Assembly (NCBI GenBank): GCA_964517215.1
Contig: CAZFBR010000040.1
Span: 1-19,666 of the forward strand
Length of the DNA stretch: 19,666 nt
Origin: CAZFBR01 sp035353495 [NCBI: uncultured bacterium]
GTDB taxonomy: Bacteria > DAOPZR01
Reading direction: 5' to 3'
Below are positions 15,334 to 19,666 of this stretch, in pieces. Position 1 is the stretch's first letter. Each line of letters opens with the position of its first letter. The notes beneath the pieces were generated by a model. It was not told the origin of the DNA. It ran no database searches and was given only the letters and a program-made list of their open reading frames with translations. The translations under genes were made by a program, and so were the position numbers.

Positions 15334-16478
15334 GCGTCATCCGCGTCGCCATCGTCGGGGTCGGCAACTGCGCCTCGGCGCTGGTGCAGGGCATCGCGTA
15401 CTACCGGAAGCAGCCGCAGGCGCCCGGGCTGGATTTCCCCGTGCTGGGCGGGTACCGGCCGGGCGACATCAAATTCGTCGCCGCGTTCGACATTGACAAG
15501 CGCAAGGTGACGAAGGACCTGTCGCAGGCGGTGTTCGCGCCGCCCAACTGTGCGCTGCAGCTCGTGGACAAGCTGCCGTTCATGAATGTGCGGGTGGAAC
15601 GCGGATTCCTGCTCGACGGCGTGGCGCGGCATATGCTCAACTACCCCGACCGGCAGACGTTTGTGGTCGATGAGTTTCTCGACGATTTCTGTTCCGACGA
15701 GGAGCGTGATGCGGCGCATGCGCGCATTGTCGCCACCCTCCGGCGGACGCGGGCGAAGGTGCTGCTCAATTATCTGCCGGTGGGGAGCCAGCAGGCCACG
15801 GAATTTTACGCCCAATGCGCGCTCGATGCGGGGTGCGCCCTGGTGAACTGCATGCCGGTATTCATCGTTTCCGATCCGGTGTGGGAGAAGCGCTTCGCGG
15901 CGCGCGGGCTCCCCTGCGTGGGCGATGACGTGAAATCGCAGCTGGGCGCGACGGTGCTGCATCGCACCCTGGCGCGGCTGTTCTGCCAGCGCGGGATCAC
16001 CCCGCAGCACACCTACCAGCTCAATACCGGCGGCAATACCGATTTCCTCAACATGCTCAACCGCGACCGGCTGGCGAGCAAGCGCATTTCCAAGACCGAG
16101 GCGGTGCAGGCCGAACTGACCCGGCGCATGGCGGACGACGACATCCACATCGGCCCGAGCGACTGGGTCCCGTGGCAGAAGGACAACAAGGTCTGTTTCC
16201 TGCGGCTCGAAGGCGCGGGCTTTGCCGGGGCGCCGATCGAACTGGAGGCGCGGCTGTCGGTGCAGGATTCGCCCAACAGCGCGGGCATGGTGATTGACGC
16301 CATCCGCTGCTGCCAGCTGGCGTTCGACCGCGGGGTGGCCGGGGCGCTGATCGCCCCGTCGGCGCTGTGCATGAAGCATCCGCCCCGGCAGCTGCCGGAC
16401 GGCGAGGCGCATGCCATTGTCACGCGCCTGGCGGCGGCACCGGCGCCGCGACGGGTGCGGAAGGGGAAGAGGTCATGA
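15330..16478 (+). CDS. ino1: Inositol-3-phosphate synthase (short, actinobacterial-type)
   Basis: This 382-residue enzyme should convert glucose-6-phosphate to 1L-myo-inositol 3-phosphate using enzyme-bound NAD, in the cytoplasm. The start IRVAIVGVGNCASALVQGI gives the nucleotide-binding Gly10-x-Gly12-Asn13 motif. Later family blocks are GDDVKSQLGATVLHR, LNTGGNTDFLNML and SKTEAVQAEL. The length and GVGNCAS signature match the short form known from actinobacteria and scattered other bacteria, rather than the ~500-residue eukaryotic form. The GTG start overlaps the TPR stop and has GGAG seven bases upstream. The product feeds inositol lipids, di-inositol phosphate solutes or inositol-based thiols; none of their genes is in the window. 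The C-terminus is Arg/Lys-rich. The stop overlaps the response regulator start. Confidence 0.9.
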   Translation: MSVIRVAIVGVGNCASALVQGIAYYRKQPQAPGLDFPVLGGYRPGDIKFVAAFDIDKRKVTKDLSQAVFAPPNCALQLVDKLPFMNVRVERGFLLDGVARHMLNYPDRQTFVVDEFLDDFCSDEERDAAHARIVATLRRTRAKVLLNYLPVGSQQATEFYAQCALDAGCALVNCMPVFIVSDPVWEKRFAARGLPCVGDDVKSQLGATVLHRTLARLFCQRGITPQHTYQLNTGGNTDFLNMLNRDRLASKRISKTEAVQAELTRRMADDDIHIGPSDWVPWQKDNKVCFLRLEGAGFAGAPIELEARLSVQDSPNSAGMVIDAIRCCQLAFDRGVAGALIAPSALCMKHPPRQLPDGEAHAIVTRLAAAPAPRRVRKGKRS

Positions 16479-16876
16479 GCGACGGCAGGAAACTGGTCTA
16501 CATCGTTGATGATGAGGCGGATATCCGCGACCTGCTGGCCCGCGCCCTGGAAAGCTCGGGTTTTGCCGTGGCGACCATCAGCAGCGGCATCGAAATGATG
16601 AAGCGCCTGCGCGAGCAGACGCCCGACCTGATTCTGCTCGATATCATGATGTCCTGGGTAAGCGGGCTTGAACTCTGCCAGACCCTGAAAAAAGAGGAAC
16701 TGTTCCGCTGCATTCCCGTGGTGATCATCACCGCGCATCACCGTTCCGAGATTGAGGAAAAGATCAAGGCGTGCGGCGCCGACGACTGCCTCTACAAGCC
16801 GTTCAAGATCGCCGATCTGCTGGCGATGGCCCGCAAGTACACCGCCACCGCTGAATCCTCGCCCGCCGGCAACTGA
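16475..16876 (+). CDS. Single-domain (CheY/Spo0F-like) response regulator
   Basis: This 133-residue protein is a lone receiver domain without DNA-binding or enzymatic output. It has the acidic pocket Asp12-Asp13 in YIVDDEADIRD, phosphoacceptor Asp56 in LILLDIMM, the switch threonine Thr86 in VVIITAHH, and the Lys108-Pro109 pair in LYKPF. The proline that usually stands four residues after the phosphoacceptor is replaced by Ser60, followed by Trp61, which is unusual. It would act by phosphorelay or by binding a partner. The start overlaps the inositol-phosphate synthase stop (ATGA); the longer in-frame start is a shadow. It closes its operon. The orphan kinase ending at 14238, on the same strand, is a possible phosphodonor, but this is inference. 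Confidence 0.88.
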   Translation: MSDGRKLVYIVDDEADIRDLLARALESSGFAVATISSGIEMMKRLREQTPDLILLDIMMSWVSGLELCQTLKKEELFRCIPVVIITAHHRSEIEEKIKACGADDCLYKPFKIADLLAMARKYTATAESSPAGN

Positions 16877-16892
16877 CCCGCCGACCCGCTGT

Positions 16893-16920
16893 CCGGCTGC
16901 TTTGCCGCGAAAGCGGCCGG
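16893..16920 (+). terminator. Strong hairpin after the response regulator, without a U-tract
   Basis: CCGGCTGCTTT (16893-16903) pairs with AAAGCGGCCGG (16910-16920) through 11 base pairs with one G-U, loop six bases. An alternative fold is GCCGC-GAAA-GCGGC with a GNRA tetraloop. It begins 17 bases after the stop codon. The lack of a T-run makes it an atypical terminator, or an mRNA-stabilising end. Confidence 0.45.
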
Positions 16921-16958
16921 TGTTGCGGTCGGGCAATATCGTAGCAGTTCAGGTTGCA

Positions 16959-16993
16959 GCGCTGTGCGCGGGTGCCCATGGGCTATTCAGCGC
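16959..16993. repeat. Nested dyad in the convergent gap
   Basis: GCGCTG (16959-16964) and CAGCGC (16988-16993) flank a perfect 10-base palindrome GCCCATGGGC (16974-16983). It sits between the two convergent transcription ends and may contribute to termination. No other function is visible. Confidence 0.4.
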
Positions 16994-17001
16994 GCGCGAC
17001 C

Positions 17002-17032
17002 AACAAAACACCCGCCCGGTTGCCCGGGCGGG
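17002..17032 (-). terminator. Rho-independent terminator of the pilin gene
   Basis: On the minus strand a perfect nine-base stem CCCGCCCGG/CCGGGCGGG (17011-17032) closes on a GCAA tetraloop. A T-rich tail, TGTTTTGTT, follows at 17010-17002. It starts six bases after the pilin stop codon. This is the clearest terminator in the window. Confidence 0.85.
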
Positions 17033-17038
17033 CGTTGT

Positions 17039-17251
17039 CTAATTGGTCTGCACGCCTTCGTAAAGTTTGCCGCTTATTGCAGCGACGCCGTCATTCATCT
17101 GTTTTTCGCTGACGGCATTCTCGAACATCTCCTTAATCTGCGGTCCGAGCGCGACAAAGACCGCGATAACAATGATCGCGATCAGGCCGATGATCAGGCC
17201 GTATTCCACCATGCCCTGCCCGCGTTCGTCCTGCATAAATGAGTGAACCAT
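17039..17251 (-). CDS. flp: Flp-type (type IVb) pilin precursor
   Basis: This 70-residue prepilin begins MVHSFMQDERGQGMVEYGLI, followed by an uninterrupted hydrophobic helix of about 20 residues and a short polar tail (FENAVSEKQMNDGV). The class signature is a basic leader, a glycine, then Glu-Tyr before the helix. Cleavage after Gly11 would put Glu16 at the +5 position required for type IV pilin assembly and leave a mature protein of 59 residues. Flp pilins form Tad adhesion or export fibres; no tad assembly gene is in the window. An ideal AAAGGAGGTGA lies just upstream of the ATG at 17251. A second, nearly identical signal precedes an in-frame GTG at 17308, allowing an 89-residue form. A sigma54-like promoter lies upstream and a strong terminator follows. 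Confidence 0.88.
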   Translation of the reverse strand: MVHSFMQDERGQGMVEYGLIIGLIAIIVIAVFVALGPQIKEMFENAVSEKQMNDGVAAISGKLYEGVQTN

Positions 17252-17324
17252 TTCGGTCACCTCCTTTCGGGTCGTTTGCGGATGACGCGCCGCGTCGCGA
17301 TTCTGCACTTCCGGCACCTCCTTT
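17249..17324 (-). promoter_or_regulatory. Duplicated translation-initiation unit of the pilin
   Basis: Two copies of AAAGGAGGTG occur on the minus strand, at 17324-17315 and 17267-17258. Each is followed after six bases by a start codon in the same frame: GTG at 17308 and ATG at 17251. The two 19-base units differ at only three positions. The upstream start would add 19 mostly polar residues before the pilin leader. Which start is used cannot be told from sequence; the ATG form matches usual pilin leader length. Confidence 0.75.
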
Positions 17325-17402
17325 GGCTGGCGCGGCGGACGAGCGTGGTCAGCGCTGAAGTCGAACCGCGTCAATCACCTGTATTCGACACCGGGTTATA
17401 AA

Positions 17403-17418
17403 GCAGCCGGCATGCCGG
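17403..17418 (-). promoter_or_regulatory. Sigma54 (-24/-12) promoter for the pilin
   Basis: On the minus strand CCGGCATG-CCGG-CTGCT matches the sigma54 consensus YTGGCAYG-N4-TTGCW at eleven of thirteen positions. This includes the essential GG (17416-17415) and GC (17404-17403) with ten bases between. Transcription would start near 17391, giving a leader of 83 bases to the GTG or 140 bases to the ATG. The adjacent gene encodes a sigma54 activator. Confidence 0.65.
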
Positions 17419-17457
17419 AAACACGGTAATCTGCGAATGTGCGGCAACCGACTGGCA

Positions 17458-17467
17458 GACAGGACAA
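17458..17467 (-). promoter_or_regulatory. Candidate activator-binding site upstream of the pilin promoter
   Basis: TTGTCCTGTC on the minus strand contains two TGTC elements five bases apart, roughly 67-76 bases upstream of the predicted transcription start. PilR of Pseudomonas recognises TGTC-containing repeats, so this is a plausible enhancer site. The motif is short and may be chance. Confidence 0.25.
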
Positions 17468-17520
17468 TAGACGGAACGACTGCAGGTTGTTGCGGCGGGA
17501 GACTGGTAAGTGTGCTTAAC

Positions 17521-17543
17521 AAAAACGGTGGCGGGTGGTAACC
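17521..17543 (-). terminator. Weak terminator after the sigma54 activator gene
   Basis: On the minus strand CGGT (17543-17540) pairs with ACCG (17529-17526), followed by a T5 run (17525-17521), eight bases after the stop codon. The four-base stem makes it tentative; transcription may partly read through into the pilin leader. Confidence 0.35.
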
Positions 17544-17550
17544 GCGCTTG

Positions 17551-18930
17551 TCAGGACTGGTCGCGGATGGGAATCTGATAGCGGGCGAGTTTATCGCGCA
17601 TAGCGAGCCGGCTGAGTCCGGCGCGACGCGCGGCCTCGCTGATGTTGCCATCGCAGGCGCTGATGAGCATGGCCAGATACCGCTGTTCGAATGCGGCGAC
17701 GACCTGATGCCGGGCTGTCTTGAACGGTACCGCACAGTCGATCGCCACCGGTGCGGCTGTTGCCGGCGCTGCCGGGGCAAGGCCGAGCGCGGTGGCGGTG
17801 AGATCACCCGGCGGGGCGAGCACCAGCGCACGTTCAAGGCAATTGAACAGTTCACGCACATTCCCCGGCCAGCGCCAGGCCAGCAGGGCGGTGCGCGCCT
17901 CGGCGGTCAAGGCGGTTGCCGGTCGGCGATAGCGATGCGCCAGACCGCGCAGGCAATGGTCGGCGAGGAGCAGAATATCATTGCCGCGTTCGCGCAGCGG
18001 CGGGAGCGTCAGGTTTACCACATTGAGCCGGTAGAAGAGGTCGGCGCGAAACGAGCCGCCCGCCACTGCGGCGGCAAGGTCGCGGTTGGTGGCGGCAAGG
18101 AAACGGACATCGACGGTCAACTGGCGGGTGCCGCCCACGCGGCGGAATGAACGGTCCTCCAGCACGCGCAGCAGGCGCGCCTGCAGGGACGGGCTCATTT
18201 CGCCGATTTCGTCGAGGAAGATGGCGCCGCCGTCAGCGAGTTCCAGCAGCCCGGGCTTGTCCTCGCTCGCCCCGGTAAAGGCGCCGCGGACATGCCCGAA
18301 CAGCTCGCTCTCCAGCAGGTGCTCGGGGAGCGCGGCGCAGTTGACGGCGACCAACGGCGATGCGGCGCGCGGTCCGGCGCGGTGCAGCAGATTGGCCACC
18401 ACCTCCTTGCCCGTGCCGCTTTCACCGGTGATGAGCACCGTGGCGTCGCTCGCCGCCGCACGCGCGGCGGCGGCGCGGAGCGCGGCGATGGCCGGGCAAT
18501 CGCCGATCAGCGGTGCTCCTTCGCCGGCGGTGCGCCGGTAGAGCGCCAGAGTGCGATCCTCGCGGCGGCGGTCGAGCGCGCGCGCGACCAGCAGCATGAC
18601 CTCGCTGTTGACCAGCGGCTTGGTCAGGTAATCAAAGGCGCCCGCTTTCATGACCTCGACCGCGGTGGCGATGGTGGCGAAGCCGGTGATGACGATGGCA
18701 ATGGTGCCGGGCGACAGTTCCGGAAGCGCCTGCACCAGTTCCAGCCCGGAGCGGCCGGGCATCTTGAGGTCGGTGAGCAGCAGGTCAAACTGTCCGCCGG
18801 TGAGCGCGGCGTGTGCGGCGTCGCCGTCGGCAACGGCGGTCACGGCATGGCCCGCGTCGCGCAGGCAGCGGGCGAGTGTTTCGCGCAGCAGCGCCTCGTC
18901 CTCGGCGATCAAGATGCGGTGTTCAGGCAT
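17551..18930 (-). CDS. Sigma54-dependent response regulator (NtrC/PilR type)
   Basis: This 459-residue regulator has three domains. The receiver (about 1-120) has acidic Glu10-Asp11 and phosphoacceptor Asp54 in LLTDLKMPG. The AAA+ domain (about 145-380) has Walker A GESGTGKE (169-176), the sigma54-contact loop GAFTGA (216-221), Walker B GGAIFLDEIGEM, LFYRLNVVNL and WPGNVRELFN. The C-terminal Fis-type helix-turn-helix has NISEAARRAGLSRLAMRDKL. It should bind upstream of a -24/-12 promoter and use ATP to open it. ATG 18930 is chosen because GGAG lies seven bases before it; ATG 18936 is too close to that site. It overlaps the kinase gene by eight bases, so the two form a cognate pair. The pilin and its sigma54-like promoter directly downstream suggest a PilR-like role. 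Confidence 0.92.
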   Translation of the reverse strand: MPEHRILIAEDEALLRETLARCLRDAGHAVTAVADGDAAHAALTGGQFDLLLTDLKMPGRSGLELVQALPELSPGTIAIVITGFATIATAVEVMKAGAFDYLTKPLVNSEVMLLVARALDRRREDRTLALYRRTAGEGAPLIGDCPAIAALRAAAARAAASDATVLITGESGTGKEVVANLLHRAGPRAASPLVAVNCAALPEHLLESELFGHVRGAFTGASEDKPGLLELADGGAIFLDEIGEMSPSLQARLLRVLEDRSFRRVGGTRQLTVDVRFLAATNRDLAAAVAGGSFRADLFYRLNVVNLTLPPLRERGNDILLLADHCLRGLAHRYRRPATALTAEARTALLAWRWPGNVRELFNCLERALVLAPPGDLTATALGLAPAAPATAAPVAIDCAVPFKTARHQVVAAFEQRYLAMLISACDGNISEAARRAGLSRLAMRDKLARYQIPIRDQS

Positions 18931-19666
18931 GGGCATGCTCCGGGACGGGCGGCAGGAGCACCGTGGCAATGGTGCCCCGGCCCGCGTGTGAAGCGAGGGA
19001 CAGGGTGCCGCCCAGCTCGTGCAGCAGATGGCGGGTGATGGTCAGTCCAAGGCCGGTGCCCTGACCCGCGGGCTTGGTGGTAAAGAACGGCTCGCCCGCC
19101 TGTTCGAGCACCTCCGGCGGCATGCCGCAGCCGGTGTCGCAAATGCTGCACCCGATTTTGCCGTCGGCTGCGGCTGAGACGAGGCTGATGCTGCCGCCCG
19201 CCGGAGTGGCGTCGGCGGCATTGAGCAGCAGATTGGTGAGCACCTGGCGCAGCGCATCGGGCCGGGCCAGCACCGTGGTCGCCGGCAGGGCAGCAGTGAG
19301 GGTCAGCTGCCGCTGCGCCATGGCCGGTCGGTGCAGGGTGACCAGTTCGCTGACCAGCGCGTGCAGCTCGACCGGCGTCGGGGCGGGGCGATCGCCGGTG
19401 TCGCGGGCGAATTGCAGCAGCGGGCGGATAATGCGTCCCGCCCGTTCGACTTCATCGAGCACCGGCTGCAATTGCGCGACGGTGGGCGGCTGCGGCGCGG
19501 CCATGAGATACTGAATGTAGCTGGAAATGCCGGTCAGCGGTTTGTTGAGTTCGTGTGCTAATTTCGTCGCCAACCGGCCGGTGGCGGCCAGCCGCTGCTC
19601 TGCCGCCGCCTGGCGCAGTGCGCGCAGCTCATGTTTTTGGGTGGTTTGCAGAATCTGGGCGATGCG
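18923..19666 (-). CDS. Sensor histidine kinase, C-terminal part (NtrB/PilS-like; runs off the window)
   Basis: The frame is open from the window edge at 19666 to the TGA at 18925-18923, giving 247 codons without the true start. A coiled linker (HELRALRQAAAEQRLAATGR) leads into the HisKA motif KLAHELNKPLTGI, where the more common Asn-Asn-Pro-Leu is Asn-Lys-Pro-Leu. The HATPase has LTNLLLNAADATPAGG, DTGCGMPPEV, GEPFFTTKPAGQGTGLGLTI and a final GGTLSLASHAGRGT. The FFTTK and GTGLGL signature is typical of NtrB-family kinases that pair with sigma54 regulators. The sensor portion lies beyond the window, so the stimulus and any membrane anchoring are unknown. The stop overlaps the regulator start by eight bases. 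Confidence 0.92.
   Translation of the reverse strand, partial: RIAQILQTTQKHELRALRQAAAEQRLAATGRLATKLAHELNKPLTGISSYIQYLMAAPQPPTVAQLQPVLDEVERAGRIIRPLLQFARDTGDRPAPTPVELHALVSELVTLHRPAMAQRQLTLTAALPATTVLARPDALRQVLTNLLLNAADATPAGGSISLVSAAADGKIGCSICDTGCGMPPEVLEQAGEPFFTTKPAGQGTGLGLTITRHLLHELGGTLSLASHAGRGTIATVLLPPVPEHAHA

Noticed and set aside
16964-17242. A plus-strand open frame across the convergent gap and the pilin gene.
   Set aside because: It reads through the pilin terminator and opposite the pilin coding sequence, with no ribosome binding site or recognisable product.

Overview
This is a GC-rich bacterial chromosome segment. It is densely packed, with short or overlapping gene junctions, AAGGAGG-type ribosome binding sites and sigma70-like promoters. 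A TonB-type protein, several Sec signal peptides, a periplasmic sensor domain and a sigma54 activator with a matching -24/-12 promoter point to a Gram-negative (diderm) organism. A Flp-type pilin, a sensor kinase with an ABC-substrate-binding-like domain and an actinobacterial-type short inositol-phosphate synthase would fit a deltaproteobacterium-like or PVC-like lineage. There is no rRNA or other taxonomic marker here, so that placement is a guess. No tRNA, CRISPR array, transposase or phage gene was seen.

Layout. (1) 1-191, minus: the N-terminus of histidinol-phosphate aminotransferase, leaving the window. (2) 405-2467, plus: two overlapping membrane genes that look like the N- and C-terminal halves of one GT-C glycosyltransferase. 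(3) 2649-14238, plus: a clear promoter followed by eight tightly spaced genes. These are malic enzyme, a 1531-residue secreted TPR protein, a small exported protein of unknown function, a TonB-like protein, a DHH phosphoesterase, a HAD phosphatase, a TatD metallohydrolase, and a histidine kinase with a periplasmic substrate-binding-like sensor. (4) 14239-14541: a gap with a weak terminator, an 11-bp hairpin and a good promoter. (5) 14542-16876, plus: a cytoplasmic TPR protein, inositol-3-phosphate synthase and a single-domain response regulator, all with overlapping junctions. (6) 16877-17038: a convergent terminator region. (7) 17039-19666, minus, read right to left: a partial histidine kinase, an NtrC/PilR-type sigma54 activator, then a Flp-type pilin with its own sigma54-like promoter.

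Likely teamwork. The secreted TPR protein, the 127-residue exported protein and the TonB-like protein look like one envelope module driven by an ExbB/ExbD motor encoded elsewhere. The kinase/NtrC pair next to a pilin with a -24/-12 promoter resembles the PilS/PilR-pilA arrangement. The substrate-binding-domain kinase ending at 14238 may signal to the output-less regulator at 16475, but that is inference. The signals most worth a second look are the TPR-unknown-TonB module with an A10 slippery tract, the split glycosyltransferase, and the pilin's duplicated translation-start unit downstream of a sigma54-like promoter.
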